Assembly (NCBI GenBank): GCA_964498125.1
Contig: CAZCGE010000134.1
Coordinates: 62,001-126,000, forward strand
DNA: 64,000 nucleotides
Source of the DNA: CAMDBL01 sp964498125
GTDB taxonomy: Bacteria; Pseudomonadota; Alphaproteobacteria; Rhizobiales; Hyphomicrobiaceae
Direction: 5' to 3'
Shown here in pieces: positions 34,106-42,834 of this stretch; position 1 is the stretch's first letter, and each line of letters begins with the position of its first letter. The position numbers and the translations under genes are program-made. The notes beneath the pieces are model-generated. The model was not told the origin of the DNA. It worked only from the letters and a program-made list of their open reading frames with translations, and did no database searches.

Positions 34106-35200
34106 ATGGCTTCTGCCACGCCGTCTTTCGCGCTCGAGCGCAATGTGCAGCCCGTGGCGGCGGCCGAGCGCGCCAAGCTGCTGGCCGACCCGGGCTTCGG
34201 TCGCGTTTTCACCGACCATATGGCCGTCGTCCGCTACAGCGAGCGACAAGGCTGGCACGACGCCAAGATCACGGCCAGGACGCCGCTGACGCTCGATCCG
34301 GCCGCGGCCGTGTTCCACTACGCGCAGGAAATCTTCGAAGGCCTGAAGGCCTACCGCCTCGCCGACGGCACGATGGCGATGTTCCGCCCCGATGCCAATG
34401 CGCGCCGCTTCAACGCGTCGGCCGAGCGGCTCGCCATGCCGAAGCTGCCCGAGGAAACGTTCCTCGACTCTATCCGCCAGCTGGTCCGCGTCGACCGCGA
34501 CTGGTTCCCGAGCGTCGAGGGCGGATCGCTCTACATCCGCCCCTTCATGTTCGCCAACGAGGTGTTCCTGGGGGTCAAGCCGTCGTCGGAGTATCTCTAC
34601 CTGGTCATCATCTCGCCGGTCGGGGGCTACTTCAAGAGCGGGGCGCCTGCCGTCTCGCTCTGGGTCTCGCAGAACTACACGCGCGCGGCGCCGGGGGGAA
34701 CAGGCGCCGCAAAGTGCGGCGGCAACTATGCTTCGAGCCTCGTCGCCCAAGCCGAGGCCAGCAAGCATGGCTGTGACCAGGTCGTATTCCTGGATGCAGC
34801 CGAGCATCGCTGGGTGGAAGAACTCGGCGGCATGAATGTGTTTTTCGTGTTCGAGGACGGCTCACTGCAGACGCCGCCGCTGTCGGGAACGATCCTACCG
34901 GGCATCACGCGCGACAGCCTGATGACACTGGCCCGCGACGAAGGCCTGACCGTGCGCGAGGAGCCCTATTCGTTCGACCAGTGGCGCCAGGACGCCAAGA
35001 GCGGCAAGCTCGCCGAAGCCTTCGCCTGCGGCACGGCCGCCGTCGTCACGCCGATCGGCAGCGTCAAGAGTGCCAACGGGGAGTTCAAGATGGGAGCCGG
35101 CGGCCCTGGCCAGACGACGATGCGCATCAAGCAGAAGCTCGTCGACATCCAGCGCGGCATGGCGCCGGACAAGCACGGCTGGGTGAGTAGCATCGATTGA
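34106..35200 (+). CDS. ilvE: Branched-chain amino acid aminotransferase
   Basis: A 364-residue fold-type IV, PLP-dependent enzyme of the longer BCAT group: last step of leucine, isoleucine and valine synthesis and first step of their breakdown. GGGAGG precedes the start MASATPSFALERN. Segments: FTDHMAVVRYSERQGWHD, AVFHYAQEIFEGLKAYR, RFNASAERLAMPKLPEE, SLYIRPFMFANEVFLGV, the PLP-lysine region GTGAAKCGGNYASSL, EELGGMNVFFVFED and EAFACGTAAVVTPIG. It diverges from the MarR gene. Other ilv genes are not nearby. Confidence 0.93.
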   Translation: MASATPSFALERNVQPVAAAERAKLLADPGFGRVFTDHMAVVRYSERQGWHDAKITARTPLTLDPAAAVFHYAQEIFEGLKAYRLADGTMAMFRPDANARRFNASAERLAMPKLPEETFLDSIRQLVRVDRDWFPSVEGGSLYIRPFMFANEVFLGVKPSSEYLYLVIISPVGGYFKSGAPAVSLWVSQNYTRAAPGGTGAAKCGGNYASSLVAQAEASKHGCDQVVFLDAAEHRWVEELGGMNVFFVFEDGSLQTPPLSGTILPGITRDSLMTLARDEGLTVREEPYSFDQWRQDAKSGKLAEAFACGTAAVVTPIGSVKSANGEFKMGAGGPGQTTMRIKQKLVDIQRGMAPDKHGWVSSID

Positions 35201-35476
35201 TGGGCGCGGACGTCCCGCTTGCGCCAAGCCTCCGGTCTCAACCGCGATCATCTCCAGCTGCACTATGGGCGATTCAATCCACCCCGTACTCTGAGCGATG
35301 CCTTTGCATCCGCGGCGACAGCGTGCCGCCGGCCCGCCGCAAATTGCTGCTTAAACCGCGCGTTCCCTGTCTTTTGGTGGCCACGGCAACCGAAAAAGAA
35401 GTAATAACGGGGTTATCATGCGGTGACGGTCGATAGGCCAGGCCGCGGCGCGTCCCGCGCCTCCAAGGGAGGCAGT

Positions 35477-36061
35477 ATGCTGACGACTGTGTTGCGGGGT
35501 CTTTTCGGCTTTCTGGCCGCCTGCCTCGTTGCCGGGATCATCCAGGCTGGCTTTGCCACGGCGCCGGAACTGCTGGCTCAGCCTGGACAGGGGTTCCTTG
35601 ACAGCCTGGCCGACGCCGCGAAGCGGACGATCGTTGCCACGATCTTTTCAGGGCTGTTTGCCGCGCCGTTTGTCGCCGTCGTCGTGCCGGTCTTGGCCTG
35701 GCAAAAAATGCGAAGTGTGCGTGTCGACGCAGCCATGGGACTGACGATCGCCGGCGCCGGCCAAGCGGTGCTCTATGCCTTCGAGGCCGCAAACCAGTCC
35801 TCGATCGCCAATTGGTATGCGGCGGCGGCATTTGGTTGTGCCGGGCTGGCAGGCGGCCTGACCTTCGGGCTATTGGCAATGCCAAGGCCGGACACGCCCC
35901 CGGCCGAGGGCGATCGGCCGCCACCCGCCGCTGTTGCCCCGCCGCCGGTCATCGTTCGTGCGCCGGCTACCCCGGCACAGCCCGCGAGCGGCTGGCCAGC
36001 GCGGCCCGCCATTCCACCCGCGGCCCCTGTAGCAGCACCCCTGCCGCGCAAGCCGACCTGA
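35477..36061 (+). CDS. Small membrane protein with Pro/Ala-rich tail
   Basis: A 194-residue protein starting MLTTVLRGLFGFLAACL, with GGGAGG upstream. Four hydrophobic helices (about 5-25, 50-72, 82-105 and 115-132) are followed by a 60-residue tail of mostly Pro, Ala and Arg, probably disordered and cytoplasmic. I do not recognise a family. It stands between ilvE and an unrelated gene, with about 275 bp before it that contain no gene I can support. Confidence 0.7.
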   Translation: MLTTVLRGLFGFLAACLVAGIIQAGFATAPELLAQPGQGFLDSLADAAKRTIVATIFSGLFAAPFVAVVVPVLAWQKMRSVRVDAAMGLTIAGAGQAVLYAFEAANQSSIANWYAAAAFGCAGLAGGLTFGLLAMPRPDTPPAEGDRPPPAAVAPPPVIVRAPATPAQPASGWPARPAIPPAAPVAAPLPRKPT

Positions 36062-36227
36062 GCAACAGTCGCCCTCGGCAACAGCCAGGCGGGCATTCAC
36101 GGAATTTTATCAGCAATCAGCATTTATTGCGGTGCGGAAGCTATTGCTGCACTGCAATATGACTGCTATGATCGAGCTGCCCGGGCTCGATGACCGTTGT
36201 CCTGGAAAAAAGAAGGCGTGCCTGCTG

Positions 36228-36854
36228 ATGTTTGATCCCTTCATGCCACTGCAACTGGCGCAGGCCGCATCCCGACTGATGCTACACAATACCGCGTCCT
36301 CAATGGCATTGTGGACGGACGCAACCAGGCAATCGACCGCGTACTGGGCCAATGTGGCGAATACCGCGGCAAATGACCTGACGCCGGCCGCACTGCGCCG
36401 CAAGACGACGCGGTCCTGGTATCGCCACCCAGATGCGATCGCGTCGCCGTTCCCCTTTGTCGCGACGGCATGGTCACCGTTTCAACCCTTCGCCGAGCCG
36501 ATGGCGGCCATGATGCGCGCGGCGCCCGCCATGCCGTTCATGTCCGCGTTCATGGGCCCAGCGACAGGCATCTTCGCCCCCCAGGTGGCGGCGCCCTTCG
36601 ACCTGATGGCGCCCTGGCAGGCTTGGCTGCGCCTGTTTCCTCGCCCCTCCGGCATACCCGCATGGCCCATGGCGGCGGTGCTGATGGCCGCCGGCATGCC
36701 GCAACGCGCTGCCTGGCCCACGGCTGAGGCCAGCGCCCACGTCATCGCCGCAGCGCAGCAGACTGCCAAGGGCGTCGAGGAGATGTTCGCCAGCTACCGG
36801 TCCGAAGGCGGCCACGCGCAGGTCCTGATCGGCCGGTCCGGTCGCGTTCACTAG
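36228..36854 (+). CDS. Putative phasin-like protein
   Basis: A 208-residue protein from MFDPFMPLQLAQAASRLM; the same frame is open to an ATG at 36132. It is rich in Ala, Met and Pro, with an amphipathic N-terminal helix (QLAQAASRLMLHNTASSMAL) and a C-terminal helix (SAHVIAAAQQTAKGVEEMFASYRSE) of the type seen in polyhydroxyalkanoate granule-associated proteins. The family is not certain. Upstream, TTGC at 36144-36147 and GCAA at 36154-36157 flank TGC-ACT, similar to TGC-rich sites bound by PhaR in phasin promoters. That fits but does not prove a granule-surface role. Confidence 0.5.
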   Translation: MFDPFMPLQLAQAASRLMLHNTASSMALWTDATRQSTAYWANVANTAANDLTPAALRRKTTRSWYRHPDAIASPFPFVATAWSPFQPFAEPMAAMMRAAPAMPFMSAFMGPATGIFAPQVAAPFDLMAPWQAWLRLFPRPSGIPAWPMAAVLMAAGMPQRAAWPTAEASAHVIAAAQQTAKGVEEMFASYRSEGGHAQVLIGRSGRVH

Positions 36855-36896
36855 AGCATTTTCCATTCGAATCGAATCAGCGGCGGGTCCGAGCCC

Positions 36897-38342
36897 CTAT
36901 TTCGTCTCTTCCGGCGCGCGATGATAGATGTCGTCGGTGCGCACGATGTCATCCTCGCCGAGATAGGAGCCGATCTGCACCTCGATGATTTCCAGTGGCA
37001 CCATGCCGGGGTTCTCCAAGCGGTGCCATTGCGTCGCGACAATGTAGACGCTCTCGTTTTCGCGCACGAGCTTGTCGCTGTCGCCGACCGTGACCTTGGC
37101 GGTGCCCTGCACCACCACCCAGTGTTCCGAGCGATGGTGGTGCATCTGCAGCGACAGCTTGCCCCCCGGTTTGACGTGCAGCACCTTCACCTGGAAGCGC
37201 GGGCCGATCGACAGTGTCTCGAAGAACCCCCACGGCCGGTAGCTGCGCAGGTGCTGAGCCTGCTCCTTGCGTCCTGACGTGCGCAGCCGGGCGACGATCG
37301 TCGAGACCTCTTGCGCGCGCGATTTGTCGGCGACCAGCAAGGCATCGGGCGTGTCGACGATGATCAGGTCCTTGACGCCAATGGTGGCGACCAGCGATTT
37401 CTCGGCGTGAATGTAACTGTTGGAGGTGTCTTCCAGGATCGCATCGCCGTGTACGGCGTTTCCGGCCGCATCGCGTGGCGCGATATCCCACAGCGACGAC
37501 CAGGAGCCGACGTCATTCCAACCGACATCGATCGGCAGCATGGCGGCCGCCGCGGTCTTCTCCATGACCGCATAGTCGACGGAGATGTTGGGCGAGGCAG
37601 CGAAAGCAGCGCCGTCCAGGCGCAGGAAGCCAAGGTCGACCGTCGCACCGGCAAGTGCCGCCTGGGCCGCCGCGAGTATGGCTGGCTCGAGCTTTGCCAG
37701 CTCGTCGATGAACGTGCGCGCGTGCAATACGAAGATGCCGCTGTTCCAATAGTAGCGCCCATCGGCCAGATAGCGTTCCGCGGTGGCGCGATCAGGCTTC
37801 TCGGTGAACGCCTCGACCGCGTAGGCGCCACCTGCACCCTTTGCGAGCGGCTGGCCCTGACGGATGTATCCATAGCCGGTGAGGGGTGCATCTGGCTTGA
37901 TGCCAAACAGCACCAGCCTGCCGGTGGCGGCGACCGCGCCGGCATGGCGCACCGCGTCGGCAAAGCGGCTCTGCTCGCGGATCGCGTGATCCGAGGGCAT
38001 CACCGCCAGCACGCCATCGGCATCGGTCTCGGCAACGGCTAGAGCCGCCACCGCGATCGCGGCAGCGGTATTGCGGGCGACGGGCTCCAGGATGATCTGC
38101 CTGGCGGCCACGCCGGCACGCGCCAACTCGTCCTGGACGAGGAAGCGGTGATCGTTGTTGCACAGCAGGATCGGCGGATGAAACCCGCCTTCGGCCGCCA
38201 GCCGCTGCACTGTCGTGCCGAGCAAACTCGTGGCTTGGCCATGGAAAAAACGGATGAACTGCTTCGGATACATGGCTCTGGACAGCGGCCACAGTCGCGT
38301 CCCCGAGCCGCCCGACAAAATCACCGGGTGAATTGCGCGCAT
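36897..38342 (-). CDS. manC: Mannose-1-phosphate guanylyltransferase / mannose-6-phosphate isomerase
   Basis: A 481-residue bifunctional enzyme that makes GDP-mannose for surface polysaccharides. N-terminal nucleotidyltransferase (1-about 340): ILSGGSGTRLWPLSR with the pyrophosphorylase motif, then VMPSDHAI, YGYIRQG, VEAFTEKPD with the catalytic-region Lys, NSGIFV, DVGWNDVGSW. C-terminal cupin isomerase (about 360-480): RPWGFFETLSIGPRFQVKVL, QMHHHRSEHWVVVQGTAKV with metal His residues and RLENPGMVPLEIIEVQIG. No other polysaccharide genes are adjacent. Confidence 0.93.
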   Translation of the reverse strand: MRAIHPVILSGGSGTRLWPLSRAMYPKQFIRFFHGQATSLLGTTVQRLAAEGGFHPPILLCNNDHRFLVQDELARAGVAARQIILEPVARNTAAAIAVAALAVAETDADGVLAVMPSDHAIREQSRFADAVRHAGAVAATGRLVLFGIKPDAPLTGYGYIRQGQPLAKGAGGAYAVEAFTEKPDRATAERYLADGRYYWNSGIFVLHARTFIDELAKLEPAILAAAQAALAGATVDLGFLRLDGAAFAASPNISVDYAVMEKTAAAAMLPIDVGWNDVGSWSSLWDIAPRDAAGNAVHGDAILEDTSNSYIHAEKSLVATIGVKDLIIVDTPDALLVADKSRAQEVSTIVARLRTSGRKEQAQHLRSYRPWGFFETLSIGPRFQVKVLHVKPGGKLSLQMHHHRSEHWVVVQGTAKVTVGDSDKLVRENESVYIVATQWHRLENPGMVPLEIIEVQIGSYLGEDDIVRTDDIYHRAPEETK

Positions 38343-38528
38343 CTTGCCTCGTCAGCCAGCCGCCTCGCCATGCCGAGATCCAGTCCCGCACAGCGCTCAC
38401 GTTTTCGCCGACACCATCACGCGAGATCAGGTCGAACACAAGACCCGTTAAGGACAGGCTGGCCGCCAAATCTGTCCGCTGCCAACCGGGCATCGACAGC
38501 GGCGACATCGCGCAATCCACAATAATGG

Positions 38529-40499
38529 CTAGCGATTGGTCAGGCGCTCGCGCAGTGAGCGGAACGCACTGGCGTTCTGCGCCGCGGTGGCAGCGTCGGT
38601 CACCGGCACGTGGGCGGGCTCTGGGCGCGCGGGGACCGGCTTGCGCTGGCCTGTTTGAGCGGGCGACACAATCGGGCGAAGCTGACCATCCGCGGGCCGC
38701 CGCGCTGCGCCGGCTGCGGCGATATGCTGGTGCTCCAGCCCCGAGCCGTTGTCCTCCCCGCCTTGCGCCTCCAGATCGCTTGCGCCCTGAATCCCCATCG
38801 CTTCCGCGAACATGGCGAGGTTCTGGTGCTCATGGTTGCCGGCACCCGACGAGCGCCAGCGATCCACGACGGCCTCGAGCAGGCTTTCGTTGCCGACAGA
38901 ATGCTGCCACTTCTCCGAGAACCGCGCCGTCGACGACCGCGGTAGGGCCGATTGGGGCAACTCGTCGAACTTGATGCGCACGGGCAGCGCCACGCCGTCA
39001 CCAAAGGCAATGGCCTCGCGCTGGCCAAGCGCCCCGAGAAACTCCAGCAGTCCCGAGCCGGTGTCCGACACCGCCGAGGTGACAATCGCCTGGTCGCGAT
39101 CATTCGACATGCGCAGCGCAAACACCGTATTGCACTGCGACAGGATGGTCGGATCAATCTCGGCGGGACGCTGGGTGACGATGCACAGCGAGGCGCCGTA
39201 CTTGCGGCCCTCCTTGGCAATCTTGGCGATGGCGCGCTTGCATGGCTCGAAGCCCAGGTTGGAATTGAGCGGCACGTAGCGATGCGCTTCCTCGCAGATG
39301 ATCGTCACCGGCACCTGGCCCTCCGACCACAGTGCGAAATCGAACGTCAGCCGGCAGATGACCGACACGACGACGCTGACGATCTCGGTGGGCAGGCCCG
39401 TCAACTCGAGGATGGTGATCGGCTTGTTGTTGACCGGCACGCGGAAGATGCGACCGAGCACCTGCGCCATGCCGTCATAGACGGTGAGCGAACCGAACAT
39501 GAAGGCGTAACGGCCGTCCTGGGTGACGCTATCGATGGCGGACTTGAGGGCGCGATAGGGCTGCAGGTCCCGCTTGTTCTCGAGCCGGCCCATCCGCTCG
39601 TCGATCACCGCGGTGAGGTCGGAGATGCGATAGGGAACCGGTGTGTCGACGGTGAAGCGGCCGTTATCGAGGGGACCACGGCGCACATGCTGTTTGTCAT
39701 TCTGGCGCCCGGCGCTGTAGCGGCCCTTGGCTATGGGAATCAGTTCCTGCAACAGCTCGATTTCGGCCTTGCGCGAGGTGTCACCAACCAGCACCTCGAC
39801 GATCTCCTCGAAGTTGAGGAGCCAGTAAGGCAGATGCATGTTGCGGGGGCTGATCACCTCGGCCTGATCGCCGAATGCGGTCGCATATTCGTTGTGCGGA
39901 TCGAGCAAGACCATGTGCGCGGCCGGATTCTTGCTCAGAATGGCCCGCAGGATCAGCGCGGTGGTGCAGGACTTGCCGGTGCCTGTCGTGCCGAGAATGG
40001 CAAAATGCTTGCCGAGCAGCTCATCGATCCGGATCATGGCCGGGATCGAAGCATCCTGCTTGATCGTGCCAACGCGCACGGAGGACTTGGCATCGCCATG
40101 GAAGGCGCGCTGCAGCTCGGGTTTGGTGGCGACGCGCACGCGATCGCCCAGGCCGGGATAAATCGTGACGCCACGATTGAAGGCCTCCGGACGCGTATCC
40201 AACTGCTTCCAGATCTCGCCGACCAGGCCAAGCTCCGCAATCCAGATCTCGGACTCCTTGTCGCCCTGTGAGGGGACGGGTACGGATAGGCCGGTCACGA
40301 TGGCCAACACGATGGTGGTGTCGGTATCGATCGCCAACAGCGTGCCCATCTCTGGGCGCGGCAGGGCCTGCCGCGATCGCCCATCAATCACCGCATCGAG
40401 CAACACGATGGCCTTGGAACCGGTAACAGCGACGATTCGGCCAATCGAGCTGTCTGGGATCGTCAGTCCGTCATCACCGGAAAGGATTGCCGACTGCAT
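38529..40499 (-). CDS. HerA-type DNA-translocating ATPase (DUF87)
   Basis: A 656-residue hexameric-type ATPase started at MQSAILSGDDGLTI; the frame upstream runs into the kinase gene and is not used. The N-terminal HAS-like barrel (1-about 140) precedes Walker A LGTTGTGKSCTTALIL, Walker B VTIICEEAHRYVPL and the arginine-finger region SQCNTVFALRMSNDRDQ. The C-terminal 130 residues are low-complexity, Ala/Pro-rich. HerA proteins pump DNA and usually pair with a nuclease such as NurA or with defence effectors; none is adjacent here. A histidine kinase gene is 35 bp upstream in the same direction. Confidence 0.85.
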   Translation of the reverse strand: MQSAILSGDDGLTIPDSSIGRIVAVTGSKAIVLLDAVIDGRSRQALPRPEMGTLLAIDTDTTIVLAIVTGLSVPVPSQGDKESEIWIAELGLVGEIWKQLDTRPEAFNRGVTIYPGLGDRVRVATKPELQRAFHGDAKSSVRVGTIKQDASIPAMIRIDELLGKHFAILGTTGTGKSCTTALILRAILSKNPAAHMVLLDPHNEYATAFGDQAEVISPRNMHLPYWLLNFEEIVEVLVGDTSRKAEIELLQELIPIAKGRYSAGRQNDKQHVRRGPLDNGRFTVDTPVPYRISDLTAVIDERMGRLENKRDLQPYRALKSAIDSVTQDGRYAFMFGSLTVYDGMAQVLGRIFRVPVNNKPITILELTGLPTEIVSVVVSVICRLTFDFALWSEGQVPVTIICEEAHRYVPLNSNLGFEPCKRAIAKIAKEGRKYGASLCIVTQRPAEIDPTILSQCNTVFALRMSNDRDQAIVTSAVSDTGSGLLEFLGALGQREAIAFGDGVALPVRIKFDELPQSALPRSSTARFSEKWQHSVGNESLLEAVVDRWRSSGAGNHEHQNLAMFAEAMGIQGASDLEAQGGEDNGSGLEHQHIAAAGAARRPADGQLRPIVSPAQTGQRKPVPARPEPAHVPVTDAATAAQNASAFRSLRERLTNR

Positions 40500-40533
40500 G
40501 TGCTTCAGGTCCCTTGCTACCGAGATTTTCGCA

Positions 40534-41430
40534 TCAAAACGTAGAGCCTTGCCCAAATACGGCGTCGCGACCCTCGTGAATGTTGACGAGATGGCGCGGC
40601 GGCAATGACACGATGACTGTGGTGCCCTCGTCCTTGACGCTGCGGATCTCGATCTGACCACCGTGCAGTTCGATCAGTGCCTTGGCGATCGGCAGGCCGA
40701 GGCCGGCACCCTCGCGCCAGCGTGCGCGGCCGCCATCGACCTGTCCGAACGGCGTCAGGGCGATTTTCAACTCTTCTTCGGTCATGCCGACGCCGGCATC
40801 ATGAATCTGCACGTAAACGCCGCCTTCCTCGGTCCGCGTCGCCCGCACGGCGACGGCTCCACCGGCGCGCGAGAACTTGATGGCATTGCCAAACAGATTG
40901 GTGAAAATCTGCCGCAATTTTACCGGGTCGCCGCGGATCGGGCCAAGCGCCGGCGCAATTTCCTTGTCCAAAGTGACATGGGCCTCGTTGGCCTGCTGCT
41001 GCAGCGATGCCAGGCAGGACAGCAGGACTTCGCTGAGCGCCACCTCCCGGCTGTCCAGCGTGTAGCGGCCGCTCTGAATCTTGGAAATGTCGAGGACGTC
41101 GTTGATGACCGACAGCAGGTGGCTTGCGGCGTCGTTCACGAGATTGGCGTACTCGACAATCTCATTATCTGGCAGGTGGCGCCGATCCTGCTCCATCAGG
41201 AGCTTGGAAAACCCGATGACGGTATTCAACGGCGTCCTGAGTTCATGACTCATGTTCGAGATGAACTCGGACTTGACCTTGCTGGCAAGCTCGGCCTCGA
41301 TGCGGGCGGCATGCTCGGCCTTGCGTGTGCGGTTGCGCAGCACAGCATCGGCAAGCAACGTCGAGTACTCGCCCATGAGCGAGTTGCTGTTGCCCTTTGC
41401 AGCTTTGGCATGGAACATTGCGACACGCAT
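40534..41430 (-). CDS. Soluble sensor histidine kinase
   Basis: A 298-residue kinase with no membrane segment. A short N-terminal helix (about 30-55, rich in Arg, Ala and Glu) leads to HisKA with the phosphorylated His in FISNMSHELRTPLNTVIGFS, and a HATPase domain: RQIFTNLFGNAIKF, QIHDAGVGMTEEE, GAGLGLPIAKALIELHGG. No sensor domain and no partner regulator are adjacent, so input must come through the short N-terminus or another protein. The co-directional HerA gene follows after 34 bp, an unusual pairing. Confidence 0.88.
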   Translation of the reverse strand: MRVAMFHAKAAKGNSNSLMGEYSTLLADAVLRNRTRKAEHAARIEAELASKVKSEFISNMSHELRTPLNTVIGFSKLLMEQDRRHLPDNEIVEYANLVNDAASHLLSVINDVLDISKIQSGRYTLDSREVALSEVLLSCLASLQQQANEAHVTLDKEIAPALGPIRGDPVKLRQIFTNLFGNAIKFSRAGGAVAVRATRTEEGGVYVQIHDAGVGMTEEELKIALTPFGQVDGGRARWREGAGLGLPIAKALIELHGGQIEIRSVKDEGTTVIVSLPPRHLVNIHEGRDAVFGQGSTF

Positions 41431-41734
41431 CTTCCCGCTACAGATAGATCAAATGTAGGTATCATTTAATAAGGTCCGGTTAAGAGGGGGAGGGCGGCGC
41501 CGCAACCCTTGGCCAGAACCTTGGAAAAGAAGGCTCTGGTGCTGCAACTCGGGCTTCCGGCCACAGCGCTGGGGACCGCTCGCCATGCGATCTGGTACCC
41601 CTTCCCGACCTCAGCCTTGTCGGCCCAGCATTGTCGGCCCAGCCTTGCCGGGTTGTGTCTCGACCCAGCCTGCCTGTACGATTGGGATCGCACCGGCGGG
41701 TGGGCAAGACCAACCCGTCCGGCAGGAGGAGCCG

Positions 41735-42801
41735 ATGGTCGAACGTTTCATCTACAATGGCTTGCCATCTCGCGTCATTTTTGGCTCTGGAACGCTGGCC
41801 GAGCTGCCGGCCGAGGTCGACCGGCTCGGCGCCAGGCGAGCGCTCATCCTGACAACGCCGACGCGCACGGGGTGGGGGAACGCGATTGCGACCAGACTTG
41901 GCAACCGCGCGGCGGGCGTATTCTCAGGCGCCGTCATGCACACGCCGTTCGATGTGACCGACAAGGCCATGCAGGTCGTCAAGGACACCCGAGCCGATTG
42001 CGTCATTGCCATGGGCGGCGGTTCGACCATTGGATTGGCCAAGGCCATCGCCTTGAGGACTAGCCTGCCGCAAGTCGCCGTTCCAACGACCTACGCCGGA
42101 TCGGAAATGACGCCGATCCTGGGTGAAACGCGGGACGGCGTGAAATCCACCCAGCGCAGTCTCGAGGTTCTGCCCGAGACCGTGATCTATGACGTTGACT
42201 TGACGCTGACCATGCCGCCGCAGTTGTCGGGCATCAGCGGCATCAATGCCATCGCCCACGCGGTCGAGGCCCTATACGCCCAGGACCGCAACCCAATCAT
42301 CGGTATCATGGCCGAGGAGTCGATTTCCGCCTTGGGCCGGGCACTGCCGCGCATCGTCGAGAACCCGAAGGATGCGACGGCGCGTGGCGATGCGCTTTAT
42401 GGTGCCTGGCTCGCGGGCACCTGCCTGGGCGTTGTCGGCATGGCGCTGCACCACAAGCTCTGCCATACCCTCGGCGGCACGTTCAACCTGCCGCATGCGG
42501 AGACCCATACGATCATGCTGCCGCATGCCACGGCCTATAATGCGCCTGCCACGCCCGACGCCATGGCCCGCATTGCGCGTGCCCTTGGCGCCAAGGATGC
42601 CGCGCCCGGTCTCTATGGGTTGGCGCAAAAGGTCGGTGCCAAGCTCGCCCTGCGTGACCTCGGCATGCCGGAAGGCGGCATTGACAAGGCGGCCACCTTG
42701 CGACCCAAAACCCCTATTGGAATCCGCGCCCAATCGAGCGTGGCGCCATTCGTGACCTCATCGCCCGCGCCTGGGCAGGAGAGCCACCGCAGTCGACATG
42801 A
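41735..42801 (+). pseudogene. Maleylacetate reductase-like iron alcohol dehydrogenase, frameshifted near its end
   Basis: About 355 codons from MVERFIYNGLPSRVIFGSG, after AGGAGGA. Family features: MGGGSTIGLAKAIAL (nucleotide binding), TTYAGSEMTPILGET, the metal-site segments HKLCHTLGGTFNLPHAETH, and GMPEGGIDKAA. After ACC-TTG at about 42700 one G appears to be missing; the other frame continues TQNPYWNPRPIERG, AIRDLIARAWAGEPP and ends at TGA 42799-42801, the normal family C-terminus. Read as it stands, the frame instead runs on to 42850 with a foreign tail. Maleylacetate reductase acts in chloro- and hydroxyaromatic breakdown. Real mutation or sequence error. Confidence 0.82.
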
Positions 42802-42834
42802 CATCACAGGACCCAACACAACGAGGAGCCAGCA

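Noticed and set aside
35260..35300. A segment resembling a tRNA T arm (GGGCGATTCAATCC)
   Set aside because: No cloverleaf partner arms or acceptor stem could be found around it.
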